A DNA stretch of 64,000 nt from the IMG/VR virus record IMGVR_UViG_3300042691_019444, positions 28,971 to 92,970 of that record; one strand, given 5' to 3'. Under the pieces are notes generated by a model. The model made no database searches and was not told the origin of the DNA. It saw only the letters and a program-made list of their open reading frames with translations. This document shows, in pieces, positions 25,158 through 34,111 of this stretch. Numbering within the stretch: position 1 is the first letter of the stretch; every line of letters begins with the position of its first letter. A program made the position numbers and the translations under genes. The DNA comes from a virus.

Positions 25158-25556
25158 ATGGAATCTGATAACAAGTATTGTCCACCGGCAGGTGATGCGA
25201 AGTGGCCTGTACTGGATTCGTCGGGGATGCCCCTATCTGGACTACCGACAGTGACCGCCCATACTTGGTATGAGGCAAATGAGAAGGTTCGTAAGGAATG
25301 GGGACCGGAATTCAAAGCCGCACCATTGGGGTATAAGATCCCAGAACAGGCAACCCCTTCACGCCCCCAAGTTCCTCCCACAATAACGACCAATATCAAG
25401 AAGGCAATGCGCGGCCGCATAGTGCTGGACATCACATTCCTTCCAGACAACGACCTAAGCGACGAAGCAACACTGAGGTTGGTACGGTGGAGATTGGGAG
25501 TCGCCCCATTGCCATTCAAGTATTCGCTATCTATGACGCGCGACGAAAATGAGTAA
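25158..25556 (+). CDS. Hypothetical protein, 132 aa
   Basis: This is a Pro-rich first half and a beta-rich second half. No family is recognised. It begins two bases after the zinc-finger gene and overlaps the next gene by 8. Confidence 0.62.
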   Translation: MESDNKYCPPAGDAKWPVLDSSGMPLSGLPTVTAHTWYEANEKVRKEWGPEFKAAPLGYKIPEQATPSRPQVPPTITTNIKKAMRGRIVLDITFLPDNDLSDEATLRLVRWRLGVAPLPFKYSLSMTRDENE

Positions 25557-25773
25557 GTGCTACGGCAACGAGTACGGGGGCGTCACGCATTGTAAGGAAT
25601 GCCGTCCAGGTCGACCCTTGTGCCGTTGGCAGCGACGTAGCAGTAAGCGCTATCAGGTGTGTATGTGTTCGGCCTATCACTTCCCCCATAGGGTTGGATC
25701 TGGCTTGTGTGGCAATCGAGATGCCCAGAACTTGATACTGTACGGTCCTCCCCCTCAATCTACATCCCCCTAG
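25549..25773 (+). CDS. Cys-rich small protein, 74 aa
   Basis: CKEC, C, CMC and C are spread over about 45 residues in a basic background, suggesting one or two zinc sites. The function is unknown. It ends at a palindrome half-site. Confidence 0.6.
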   Translation: MSKCYGNEYGGVTHCKECRPGRPLCRWQRRSSKRYQVCMCSAYHFPHRVGSGLCGNRDAQNLILYGPPPQSTSP

Positions 25774-25784
25774 TTGCGGCATAA
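25771..25784. repeat. Half-palindrome remnant
   Basis: Only the right half and its flank (GTTGCGGCATAAC) are present after the stop of the previous gene. It looks like a decayed or half copy of the dispersed palindrome. Confidence 0.5.
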
Positions 25785-25806
25785 CCAACTAAACTACGAG
25801 GTTAGG

Positions 25807-26067
25807 ATGCGAGTACGCATTGTGTTGACACCAGGGGCGTTGTGGAAGTTGGGTAGCGAATACGCGTCGCTAAGTCCGATTCAAATTGTGGTAAGTGGTA
25901 GTGAGTACGTGTGGATTGTCCCATTGGCACCCACATATGAGGCGTGGAGATCGACACATAATGTACGGAGGTATCCGATACGGGTGTCGAAAGACCGATT
26001 CAGTTTCCACGATTCAAGGTATCTTGGTCACGAACCGATTTGCGAACATGAACCGGTGACCACATGA
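25807..26067 (+). CDS. Hypothetical protein, paralogue of the gene at 15037
   Basis: This 86-residue protein shares the GALW, SPIQIVV, VWIVP, PIRV, SRYLG and CEHE-T pattern with the product at 15037. No function is known. The ATG at 25807 follows GTTAGG; an upstream TTG is less likely. Confidence 0.68.
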   Translation: MRVRIVLTPGALWKLGSEYASLSPIQIVVSGSEYVWIVPLAPTYEAWRSTHNVRRYPIRVSKDRFSFHDSRYLGHEPICEHEPVTT

Positions 26068-26339
26068 ATCAGAATCCTCCGTTGTGGGTCAAAGACGTAT
26101 TGGCAACAATCGCAACAGTCGAGACGGCCAAGATGTTCTCATTCGTATTCACCGATGAGAAGTATCCGGTCTATATGCGCAAGCTACACGGAGTGATTCC
26201 GTATATTGTGCATTACAGTGACAAGTCTCCGAAGGCTGATGATTGTGAGGCGTGTGCGGCCGGAACATGCATACAACGGATTGAGCAATACCCGAACGCG
26301 TTGGTTGTGGTGCACAATCGGCGTAACGAACTTTCGTAG
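26064..26339 (+). CDS. Hypothetical protein, 91 aa
   Basis: This small protein has a CEACAAGTC cysteine group near residues 57-65. The family is unknown. It is coupled to the previous gene by ATGA. Confidence 0.62.
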   Translation: MNQNPPLWVKDVLATIATVETAKMFSFVFTDEKYPVYMRKLHGVIPYIVHYSDKSPKADDCEACAAGTCIQRIEQYPNALVVVHNRRNELS

Positions 26340-26348
26340 GAGGATGAG

Positions 26349-26585
26349 ATGACCACCCCATTGGATGACCACTGTAGGGAATTGGTTAGGGTTGCAAAGG
26401 ATGCTGGTGAGAAGGCTGATGCTGAGAAGACATCTGATGCATGCATTGCGGCGTCGGACCGGTACAGGGAAGCCGCGATGGCTGTGATTCTGACTAACAA
26501 CGATGCCTATGAGGCATTGTATGAACGAGCGTGCCATTACTTCGCTAAATTCCGCGAAGTCACATTCCCTCTCACATCTCCTTAG
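26349..26585 (+). CDS. Hypothetical protein, 78 aa
   Basis: This short, Ala- and Glu-rich helical protein is of unknown function. AGGAGG precedes the start. Confidence 0.65.
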   Translation: MTTPLDDHCRELVRVAKDAGEKADAEKTSDACIAASDRYREAAMAVILTNNDAYEALYERACHYFAKFREVTFPLTSP

Positions 26586-26622
26586 CTATCCCCAATTCAT
26601 CGAGTCATGTATGCTGTCCACA

Positions 26623-26640
26623 CCGCAACACGTGTTGCGG
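26623..26640. repeat. 18-bp dispersed palindrome, copy 12 (perfect)
   Basis: It lies 13 bases before the next ATG, with TAGGAGG immediately after it. Confidence 0.95.
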
Positions 26641-26653
26641 TAGGAGGCACACC

Positions 26654-27199
26654 ATGATCGAGCGTATCGTAGCCAATCCGGACCATGAAAATGTATTCCC
26701 AATCGGGCTTGCCCTAGAGCCCGAGTATGCGGCAATTGCACGCGCGCAAGGCGCCATCCTGCTCCCCTATGATTACGAGTTTGCTATGTGCAACCCCATC
26801 GGGGCATTCAATAGGGTTGAGTATGGTACCTATTCGGCAAACGGTAGTCGACGAGGGACACCCCTAATTCAATTCCAAGTGAAGGTGGGGGCGATGCTGT
26901 ATGCGGATTGCCTAAGTCGTATTCATTGGGTGGCCTGCATCGTTCCTCGGAACGTTGCAACATCACGGCTGAACGTAAACATGAATGCGATGTTGCAAGG
27001 GGGGCTGAACGTGGTGCATCCGCAGAATGCAACCCCGTCAATCAAGTTCGATCAATTCCAAAGCACAGCTCCCGTATGTATTGGTGGTGAATTCGACATC
27101 AATCCAGTCATTCCGGCGTTCTATGGTTTCGGACTCCACGCGCATTCGGTGTATGACGTAGAATGCTTGTGGGTAGCGATGAGTAGGACTCGGAGGTAG
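26654..27199 (+). CDS. Hypothetical protein, 181 aa
   Basis: This is a beta-rich protein. Its location just before the portal gene and its composition would suit a virion or packaging-associated protein, but no family is recognised. Confidence 0.68.
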   Translation: MIERIVANPDHENVFPIGLALEPEYAAIARAQGAILLPYDYEFAMCNPIGAFNRVEYGTYSANGSRRGTPLIQFQVKVGAMLYADCLSRIHWVACIVPRNVATSRLNVNMNAMLQGGLNVVHPQNATPSIKFDQFQSTAPVCIGGEFDINPVIPAFYGFGLHAHSVYDVECLWVAMSRTRR

Positions 27200-27201
27200 T
27201 G

Positions 27202-27453
27202 ATGTTCAATAAGGCGTTGATATGGATTGCGGCAAGATTTGAGAAGCTATCAGTCACACTGAAGTTGAGAGCCCTGAGCAACGATGGCAATTCTGTCAAT
27301 GACCGAGTTGTGCCATACCCTCCCATCATATCGACAGACGGACTGAGCATGAGATGTCCACTAACCGAGACTGAGGTACGGCGGGAGATGGTTACTAAAC
27401 CGGAGATGCCTAGTGTGTTGAGGGGCAGTCTCCAAGATAGGATAAAGCGATGA
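27202..27453 (+). CDS. Hypothetical protein, 83 aa
   Basis: This small basic protein with an amphipathic N-terminal helix overlaps the portal gene by ATGA and is probably co-expressed with it. The function is unknown. Confidence 0.65.
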   Translation: MFNKALIWIAARFEKLSVTLKLRALSNDGNSVNDRVVPYPPIISTDGLSMRCPLTETEVRREMVTKPEMPSVLRGSLQDRIKR

Positions 27454-29582
27454 ACGAGCCTATCGACTACCAATCCGCATATGGGTTCAGCCCTAACTCT
27501 GCAACGTTCAGGGTCGCTAAGCTGGCGGACACTGAACGGTATAAGGAGATGACGTATTGGGAACGGTATTTCCAATGCAAACAACACGACCATAAGCGGT
27601 ACGATTTTTCGGGGAGGTTGATAAAGAGTATGGTTGGGTACGCCCAACCACTGCTCTCAACCACAACATCGGTCTACGTACCCCTACAGGAACGCAGGCC
27701 GAGCGTTCCGTATCGCATAGTGCGGATTATCGTCAACTCCTTCACAAAGATGACATTCGGTGAAGGTAGGTTTCCGGACTTCAATGTACCTTCCGACAAG
27801 GACGCTGATGCGTTCGTTGATGAGCTGAGTAAAGTTGCGGGGTTGCCCAGCAAAATGATTCAGGCTCGTAACATCGGAGGGGCTGCGGGAACGGTGGGGT
27901 TGTCGTGGTGTTACCTAAATGGCAATCCGCTCGTAGACGTGCACAACGGTAAGAACTTGTACGTACACGAGTGGGCCGATTGGGTGAACAGGGTGCCCAA
28001 TCACGTGACTGAAGTTTACAAGTACCGAAAGGACGTATGGGACCCTGAGAAGAAACAACAAGTGCGAGAGGAGTATTGGTATAGGCGTGATTGGACTCCT
28101 CAGGCTGATGTGGTGTTTCAAGATGTCAAGGTGAAGGGGTCAGAGGAGCCGAATTGGGTTGTGGACGAAGAGCGGACTAAGCTCCACGATGACGGCTTCT
28201 GCCACTTTATTTGGATTCGCAATTTACCCGGTACGGACGATTCCCAAGATGGGTTGCCGGACTGTGAAGGAGTGTGGGAACAATCAGACTCCCTCGATAT
28301 GGCGTGGAGTGTGTTATGCAGGGGTACGATTCTGAATCTCGACCCCACACTCAAGCTCAAAATGGACCCCGAAGCGATTGATTACGCGTTCGTGCGTAAG
28401 GGGTCTGACCAGGCGATTGTTACGGGTAAAGACGGAGACGCCTCGTACTTGGAGTTGGCGGGTACGAGTGTGAATGCCGGACTGTCGCTTGTGAAGGAGT
28501 TACGTACACAAATTCTCGAAACGACTGAGTGTGTGATTCCGGACCCCGATAAGATTGCGGCAGCCGGTACGAGTGCAGTTGCCCTCAAAATGATCTATGC
28601 CCTTATGTTGGGGAAAACTGACATCTTGAGGGAGCAATATGGGAAAGCACTGCACGAGTTGGTTCGACAGATGCTTATGGTTGCTCAGAAATACTACAGT
28701 CCTCATGAAGAGCAGATTGTTGATGAGACTACTGGTGAGGTGAAGACCGAACTAGTGCAGGGCATTGTCAATCTACCGCTCAAGGTTGTTGAGACGGAAT
28801 CCGAAGACCCTGATAGCAACGAAATAACCATCACACTTGAACCTCACAATCCTGGGAGCAATTCCCAAATTGAACTTGTGTGGGGACCGTATTTCAAACC
28901 AACTGCCGATGACCATCAGAAGATTGCGACTACGTTGGTTCAGGCCACGGGCGGTAAAGCATTCTGTGGTACGAAGACCGCAATTGATGTCTTTGCTGCG
29001 GTATTGTCTCGCGACCCAAGTAAGATGCTTGAGGATCTGAAACATGACGAACACGCTACCCGTCAAGCCGCAATGGAGATTGCGACCGATATGGATGCGG
29101 CAATGAATGCAGGGGGTGAAACTGAACCGCCAGAACTTGAAGATCCGGTATCTCAGGAGGCGGCAGCACAGCAACCACAACCCCCAGCAATGCCGGGGGC
29201 TCCTGCTGCTCCTCAGCAGCCTCTACAACAGATGCCCCGTATCAACATTACTGCTACCGACGTGGCTTCAATCGTGCTCGTAAACGAGGCGCGTGCGAGC
29301 CAAGGATTGGGACCTATGGTGAAGCCGGATGGTTCGATGGATCCGGATGGTTTCATGACCGTAGCGCTGTTCAAGGCTAAGACTGCAAACATCCTTGCGG
29401 CAGTCGCTAACGCGGAGAAGGGTCAGGTTGGAATCAAGTCTGCAAACGAACCACCCCCAGCACCGTTCGGTGGTAATGGCCCTCCGCAAAAGGGACCCCC
29501 TCAAAAGGGACCCCCTCAAAAGGGACCCCCTAATGCTCCTCCGGATGAGAAGCAATTTCCCCCCGATGCGGAATCGAAGTAA
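27450..29582 (+). CDS. Portal protein
   Basis: The protein has 710 residues. It forms the dodecameric ring at the capsid vertex through which DNA passes and to which the tail attaches. An N-terminal segment (WERYFQCKQH), a region for clip and stem (RIVRIIVNSFTKMTFGEGRF), and a long helical part with SAVALKMIYALMLGKTD suit SPP1-type portals. Its position just before the Mu F-like head gene agrees. The C-terminal tail (from about 550) is Pro/Gln-rich and ends with PPQKG repeats encoded by 15-bp tandem units (29491-29530). The assignment rests on size, context and general pattern. Confidence 0.82.
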   Translation: MNEPIDYQSAYGFSPNSATFRVAKLADTERYKEMTYWERYFQCKQHDHKRYDFSGRLIKSMVGYAQPLLSTTTSVYVPLQERRPSVPYRIVRIIVNSFTKMTFGEGRFPDFNVPSDKDADAFVDELSKVAGLPSKMIQARNIGGAAGTVGLSWCYLNGNPLVDVHNGKNLYVHEWADWVNRVPNHVTEVYKYRKDVWDPEKKQQVREEYWYRRDWTPQADVVFQDVKVKGSEEPNWVVDEERTKLHDDGFCHFIWIRNLPGTDDSQDGLPDCEGVWEQSDSLDMAWSVLCRGTILNLDPTLKLKMDPEAIDYAFVRKGSDQAIVTGKDGDASYLELAGTSVNAGLSLVKELRTQILETTECVIPDPDKIAAAGTSAVALKMIYALMLGKTDILREQYGKALHELVRQMLMVAQKYYSPHEEQIVDETTGEVKTELVQGIVNLPLKVVETESEDPDSNEITITLEPHNPGSNSQIELVWGPYFKPTADDHQKIATTLVQATGGKAFCGTKTAIDVFAAVLSRDPSKMLEDLKHDEHATRQAAMEIATDMDAAMNAGGETEPPELEDPVSQEAAAQQPQPPAMPGAPAAPQQPLQQMPRINITATDVASIVLVNEARASQGLGPMVKPDGSMDPDGFMTVALFKAKTANILAAVANAEKGQVGIKSANEPPPAPFGGNGPPQKGPPQKGPPQKGPPNAPPDEKQFPPDAESK
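29491..29530 (+). repeat. 15-bp tandem repeat in the portal tail
   Basis: The unit AGGGACCCCCTCAAA is repeated 2.7 times and encodes PPQKG repeats. The first PPQKG is coded by a diverged unit just upstream. Length variation between relatives would be expected. Confidence 0.85.
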
Positions 29583-29591
29583 CCTGTCGGC

Positions 29592-30743
29592 ATGGCCGAT
29601 CCATCTCCCAAACGTAAACGCCCCCAAGTAGAATCCGAAACAGTGCGAGCGCAACGCCCGGTCGTGTACTCGCGCGCGGCCGCAACACGTGTTGCGGAAG
29701 CCGAGTTATTGAATCGGAGACAAGCCACCGATTACGCGAGCAAAGTCGGAATCGATAAGGTCAAAAAGACTTTGAACGATGCGCGTGAAGACCTAAAGGA
29801 TCGAACGCGTAAGCTGCATCCGGCCTTAGGTGACGACACCTTCACAGCCATGCATCTGAAAGCAACTATGATTCAGATTGATATTGTGGTTGGGAACATG
29901 AAGCCGGATATTGCGTCAGCCGTGAGTGAGTCAAAGCAGATTGCGGCAGATAGGGCGCAAGAGAACAGTCTGAAGACGCTAAGTGCCATTGACTCACGGT
30001 TTGAAGGGTTGGTTAGGGGCATGCCGTTGGAGGTTGCGATGCAGTTCGACCCGGATGCCGTGGGTAAGAATGCATCGATACTTAGACGTCTAATGGAATC
30101 ACCAGAATCCGACTCAGTAGGGAATGCCATTATGGAGCGGTATGGGACCGCCGTAGTGGGTGCATTTGAGGATAAGTTGAGAGTCGGTATGGTGACCGGT
30201 AAGTCGTTTGCGGAAATGCGCGAGGACTTGATAGCGGAGTCTACTTGGCTACAGTCACAACCCATGTATTGGGCTCAACGGATAGTGCGCACTGAAGTGA
30301 TGGGTGCCTATTCGAGAGCTGCATTGGAGAATGCTAAAGATGCCAATAAGATTCTAGGCGATATGGTCAAGATTCTGGTGGCGGGGTTTGATGACCGTAC
30401 CGCATGGGACTCATATCAGGTGCATGGACAAATTAGGAAGTTGAGCGAGCCGTTTGAGTGGATAACCCGAGACGGCCAACGCATAGCCTATATGACTCCC
30501 CCTAACCGCCCCAATGACCGCGAAACCGTAATCTATCACAGGGTTGTGATGCCAATTCCTGATGACCTGAAACCGGTATCTGATGCGGAATATGAGGCGG
30601 TGTTTGTGAAGCAATGTAAGAGCAAGAAGAACAAGTCTCCATCACCCCCCGCACGCCCGCGTATGACAACCGTCCCCCTAACATGGTTTGGGACTGGTAT
30701 TCCGGACGACATGCAATCCGATTTCGAAGCGGCTAGTGAGTGA
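29592..30743 (+). CDS. Phage head morphogenesis protein (Mu F/SPP1 gp7-like)
   Basis: The protein has 383 residues. The C-terminal half carries the family signature: AQRIVRTEVMGAYSRAALE, then VAGFDDRTAWDSYQVHGQIR and PPNRPNDRETVIYHR (about 232-320). Members associate with the portal and are minor head proteins injected or needed for head assembly. Palindrome copy 13 lies in frame near residues 30-36 (AATRVAEA) in a variable N-terminal stretch. Confidence 0.88.
   Translation: MADPSPKRKRPQVESETVRAQRPVVYSRAAATRVAEAELLNRRQATDYASKVGIDKVKKTLNDAREDLKDRTRKLHPALGDDTFTAMHLKATMIQIDIVVGNMKPDIASAVSESKQIAADRAQENSLKTLSAIDSRFEGLVRGMPLEVAMQFDPDAVGKNASILRRLMESPESDSVGNAIMERYGTAVVGAFEDKLRVGMVTGKSFAEMREDLIAESTWLQSQPMYWAQRIVRTEVMGAYSRAALENAKDANKILGDMVKILVAGFDDRTAWDSYQVHGQIRKLSEPFEWITRDGQRIAYMTPPNRPNDRETVIYHRVVMPIPDDLKPVSDAEYEAVFVKQCKSKKNKSPSPPARPRMTTVPLTWFGTGIPDDMQSDFEAASE
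29680..29697. repeat. 18-bp dispersed palindrome, copy 13 (perfect, inside a gene)
   Basis: It is in frame in the N-terminal part of the head morphogenesis gene, read as ATRVA. Confidence 0.95.
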
Positions 30744-30771
30744 TGTAGAATCACATTGAAAGGACTGCAAC

Positions 30772-30963
30772 ATGCCTATGAAGAACATGACCAATGGGAC
30801 GCCAAATCTGACCAGTCAGAGCAAGAAGAAGGCATACGAATCAGAAGGTGTGACATCTGAGATGGTAACCAAATTGCCATTCATGGATGAGGTTGGGGAC
30901 GACCATGAACCCGCCATCGAATGGCCTGAAGTGGATACGCCAACCGTTTTCAAGGTGAAGTGA
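30772..30963 (+). CDS. Hypothetical protein, 63 aa
   Basis: This small protein has an acidic C terminus. It lies between head genes and may be a minor head component, but no family is recognised. Confidence 0.62.
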   Translation: MPMKNMTNGTPNLTSQSKKKAYESEGVTSEMVTKLPFMDEVGDDHEPAIEWPEVDTPTVFKVK

Positions 30964-31577
30964 TGGCTGAACAATCTCGTGATGATAAGGGGCGATTTGC
31001 CGGGGGATCTGGAGGGTCTTCTGGTTCATTTGGTAAACAGATGAAAGCATTTGGGGAAAGGGGTGGTGCGAATGCTGAACGCGGATTGGCAAATATAGGG
31101 CAATCCGCGAAAATGAAAGGGCACGACAAAGCATTCAAAGATGCGAGTGCCCGCGCAAACACTGAGAATACATCTCAATCGCACCGCGAAGCGGCATCGC
31201 GAGCGAAAGCTGCGGGTGAAGTTGCAACGCGTGAACGACAACCCGCCAGTGAATACAAACGCGCTCACGAAGAGCATAGTGAAAAGGCCGCCGATTTAGA
31301 ACGTAAGGAGATTCAATCATTAGGCGATAAGTCGACACACACGGCTCGTGCCGAAGAGGCCAGTAAATCTGCTGATAAGGTAGGAGCTTCGGCGAAAACG
31401 CGTGACGATCATAATCGGGCATTTGATGCACATTCGCACGCATCAACCATGCACGGTAAAGCGCGAAACGAAGCAATGCGAGCAGGCAAAAAAGACTTAG
31501 CAGAACGGCACGGGTCTGAAATGAAGAGGCACTATAACGCGGCTGAGAAACATAGCGATATTGCGGATTCACTATAA
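30963..31577 (+). CDS. Charged Ala/Lys/His-rich protein, 204 aa
   Basis: This is a low-complexity helical protein that begins with a KGRFAGGSGG segment and is otherwise rich in Ala, Lys, Glu, His and Ser with no hydrophobic core. It uses AAA and GAA codons more than its neighbours, which mostly prefer AAG and GAG, hinting at separate origin. Its place in the head module suggests a structural or internal head protein; this is inference. Confidence 0.65.
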   Translation: MAEQSRDDKGRFAGGSGGSSGSFGKQMKAFGERGGANAERGLANIGQSAKMKGHDKAFKDASARANTENTSQSHREAASRAKAAGEVATRERQPASEYKRAHEEHSEKAADLERKEIQSLGDKSTHTARAEEASKSADKVGASAKTRDDHNRAFDAHSHASTMHGKARNEAMRAGKKDLAERHGSEMKRHYNAAEKHSDIADSL

Positions 31578-31595
31578 CCGCAACACGTGTTGCGG
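31578..31595. repeat. 18-bp dispersed palindrome, copy 14 (perfect)
   Basis: It begins immediately after the TAA of the charged protein gene and ends 11 bases before the next ATG. Confidence 0.95.
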
Positions 31596-31606
31596 AGAGG
31601 CCAACA

Positions 31607-31903
31607 ATGTCTGAATCGTTGAAAGCGTTAGCTCGCAAAATTCAGAAGGCTAGGGAGGAAGCCCTCAATAACTTGTCGAGAGCCGCTAAACAACAATCGG
31701 AAGAACAGCAGTCCATCTTGGACTCAATGTCCAATGTCAAGCGGCGATTGACTGGCAGCGGTGATGCTGCCAATATCTCCAAGCGTGTGTTGACTCAGCT
31801 CTCCAGGTCTGAGCGCGCATATAAGGGTTGGGAAACCCGCCGAAACAACAAGGAGCAAGACAATGGCAATGGGACAACAGACGGGGACAGCGAATCACTC
31901 TGA
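31607..31903 (+). CDS. Hypothetical coiled-coil protein, 98 aa
   Basis: This is a helical, charged N-terminal two thirds followed by an acidic Gly/Asn tail. It overlaps the next gene by 41 bases. The role is unknown. Confidence 0.62.
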   Translation: MSESLKALARKIQKAREEALNNLSRAAKQQSEEQQSILDSMSNVKRRLTGSGDAANISKRVLTQLSRSERAYKGWETRRNNKEQDNGNGTTDGDSESL

Positions 31904-32084
31904 TGCGGATACGCAATGTGTCCAGAAAGACGGAGACACCACGAAGGAACCCGATGTGAACAGCAAGTTCACCGCCGAAGGTGGGGTATCCATCTTTGAT
32001 GACCTGGAAGCCGGTAAGGAGTCGGGGTTTGACGAAGGTGTCGGGTCGATTGGTGTTGGGAAGAAACCATTCAACGTCCGATAA
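31863..32084 (+). CDS. Hypothetical protein, 73 aa
   Basis: This acidic, Gly-rich small protein starts inside the end of the previous gene with AAGGAG correctly spaced, which supports it. No family is recognised. Confidence 0.58.
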   Translation: MAMGQQTGTANHSDADTQCVQKDGDTTKEPDVNSKFTAEGGVSIFDDLEAGKESGFDEGVGSIGVGKKPFNVR

Positions 32085-32093
32085 GGAGCAATC

Positions 32094-32504
32094 ATGGGCC
32101 AGACTCGTCTCGACGGAAGTCTACAAGCGGGACCCCCTAACGCATCTGAAGGGACGTTTCCGGCTTCCCAAACAACCATCCCATTGGTACTGACTCCTAA
32201 TCCCAAACCGTGGCAAGTCGCTGAACCTACGTTGACGCGTAGGGTCAATTCACCATCCCCATCCTGGAAGACCCTATCGGGTATTGGGGCGAATGACACC
32301 GTAACTGAGGCTCATTTCATTTATCTGCGTACTGATTCGCAGTTGTCGGTGCGAATTACGCAAGAAGTGAATGGGGACCCCGTAACCGCAACCCTGAATG
32401 TTCGTGGGTTGCTAATTCTCGAAGTGTCTGACTCCGAACCAATCACATTGGTTGAAGTACAGGGCACCGCAACACTCGATTTCTACGCACAAGGACAGAG
32501 GTGA
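32094..32504 (+). CDS. Putative head structural protein, 136 aa
   Basis: The protein is beta-rich with a Pro-rich N terminus. It sits between the head genes and the scaffold/capsid genes, where decoration or head-fibre proteins are common. No direct family match. Confidence 0.6.
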   Translation: MGQTRLDGSLQAGPPNASEGTFPASQTTIPLVLTPNPKPWQVAEPTLTRRVNSPSPSWKTLSGIGANDTVTEAHFIYLRTDSQLSVRITQEVNGDPVTATLNVRGLLILEVSDSEPITLVEVQGTATLDFYAQGQR

Positions 32505-32507
32505 TAC

Positions 32508-33137
32508 ATGAGCACTGTGAAAGAGTCTTTTGATCAAGCCAACCCGAACACCATCGCCGATCTGCTGAGGGCAATTGGGTTCGGAAACGTGTTGGCGGGA
32601 CTGCGACGTCAGGTCATTCGAGCGTCGTTGTCTTCACACAAGTTGGTTCTGCCCAACATCATGAAGTGTCAGCGCCTTGTTGGCGTGTACGCACGTGTGG
32701 GAACGGGCACTCCCGGTGCACAATCAATTCAGACTGTCGGGGCAACTCCATCGGCCGGACAGGTTGCTCAGACCCATACGGGTGACGTGTTGTTCGCATC
32801 GGCCGATGCGTGGACAGAAGTTGATGTGGAGTACGAGCCCGTATTGGGTGAAGTGGTCTCGCTCTCATCCAAGCCCGTTGTGTCCAATACGTTCTCCGCT
32901 CCAGGTGCACTGACCCTCATCTCTGCCGTTGGGTACACGAGTGCAGGCGCCACGGTAGCCCTCACGGTTGTGGCTCCCGGTACGTCGGTGACGACCGGAC
33001 AAGTCGCACTCGCTGCGAGCAAGAATGCAGTCAACTTCGCATCCGCAGACTCCATCGTTCGCGCAGACGCTGTCTATATCAAGGGCTACGCGAGCGAACC
33101 CGGTGCCGTATTGGCATCCACGAGCAACATTCTGTAA
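32508..33137 (+). CDS. Putative decoration or head structural protein, 209 aa
   Basis: This is a soluble beta-rich protein rich in Val, Ala, Thr and Ser, with a regular strand pattern typical of capsid-surface proteins. Its position, just before the scaffold-like gene, suits a virion component. The family is not recognised. Confidence 0.6.
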   Translation: MSTVKESFDQANPNTIADLLRAIGFGNVLAGLRRQVIRASLSSHKLVLPNIMKCQRLVGVYARVGTGTPGAQSIQTVGATPSAGQVAQTHTGDVLFASADAWTEVDVEYEPVLGEVVSLSSKPVVSNTFSAPGALTLISAVGYTSAGATVALTVVAPGTSVTTGQVALAASKNAVNFASADSIVRADAVYIKGYASEPGAVLASTSNIL

Positions 33138-33171
33138 TCCGCTGTAGGTCAGTTCAATCAGGAGGCCCCTC

Positions 33172-34032
33172 ATGCCCACTAAATCGACAGATACCAACGA
33201 GTTCATTTCATCTCTGGTCAACCCGGTTGTTACCGAAGGTTCGGGCGGTAGTGCGGACGGTTCGGAGACTAAGTCGGATACCAAACAAGGCGAGACTAAG
33301 TCGGATACCAAAGAGACCAAGTCCGGCTCAGACGAAACCAAACCAGAAACCAAACGGAAGGCCGATGACGGCGAGGATGTAGATGTGGATGAGAATGAGC
33401 GCGTCACAATGACGTTCGCTCAGTTTCAGAAGCGTCTCAAGCAAGCCCAGCGAGCAGTTCTGCGCGGTACGTTTGAATCCGATGATGTTCAGAAGATCCG
33501 GAAAGACTGGGAGAAGTCACAAGCGGCGCTGAAGGAACTCAATGAGATCAAGAAGTCGAGAATGGATGAGGTTGAAAGGGCGAAGAAGGAAGCCGAGGAA
33601 GCCAAACTCCAACTCGCTGAGCTTGAGAATTCGGTGAAGGAACGTGAGCTGAATGACCTAGCTAACCGGGGCGAACAGGAAGTCCTGAACGTGGCAAAGA
33701 AGTTCATTCATTCCGACTACATCGAGGATGCTGTGCTGCTATTCCAGGGACACCTTGGGAAGTTGAGTGAAGCTGAGTTGGAGCAACTAACGCCTGAGAG
33801 TGTCAATTCGTGGTTCAAGGATTACGTCAAACGGCGTCCTGCATTGGCCGTCTCAAGTGGCGAGAAGTCGGATAAACCGCAGCCTCGTCCAATCAATAGT
33901 GGGGCTGCCCCAAACAAGCCAAATTCGGATGACAAGTCCGCACTTGCGAAGACCCCACGTCCTGGGCAACCCAATTCAATGACTCGTGCGGAATGGGATG
34001 ATTTCAAGCGTCGCAATGGCTTGGATTACTAA
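33172..34032 (+). CDS. Putative scaffolding protein
   Basis: The protein has 286 residues. A low-complexity acidic N-terminal stretch with repeated ETKSDTK units (about 30-65) is followed by a long coiled coil (about 95-165, KELNEIKKSRMDEVERAKKE), a helical region and a Pro-rich basic tail. Scaffold proteins of tailed phages have this acidic, coiled-coil layout and sit just upstream of the capsid gene, as here. They shape the prohead and then leave it. Confidence 0.75.
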   Translation: MPTKSTDTNEFISSLVNPVVTEGSGGSADGSETKSDTKQGETKSDTKETKSGSDETKPETKRKADDGEDVDVDENERVTMTFAQFQKRLKQAQRAVLRGTFESDDVQKIRKDWEKSQAALKELNEIKKSRMDEVERAKKEAEEAKLQLAELENSVKERELNDLANRGEQEVLNVAKKFIHSDYIEDAVLLFQGHLGKLSEAELEQLTPESVNSWFKDYVKRRPALAVSSGEKSDKPQPRPINSGAAPNKPNSDDKSALAKTPRPGQPNSMTRAEWDDFKRRNGLDY

Positions 34033-34043
34033 TCCCTCCTTCA

Positions 34044-34061
34044 CCGCAATACGTGTTGCGG
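34044..34061. repeat. 18-bp dispersed palindrome, copy 15 (one mismatch)
   Basis: CCGCAATACGTGTTGCGG, with C to T at position 7. It lies in the 174-base gap before the capsid gene. Confidence 0.92.
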
Positions 34062-34083
34062 TGCACTCCCCAACAATCAACGA

Positions 34084-34111
34084 TTGACAAGTTCCTATGA
34101 CGGAATATCGT
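34084..34111 (+). promoter_or_regulatory. Possible promoter before the capsid gene
   Basis: TTGACA at 34084-34089 and TATCGT at 34106-34111 are 16 bases apart. The -35 is consensus, but the -10 is poor. Placed in a 174-base gap before a highly expressed gene, it is plausible, not shown. Confidence 0.35.
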
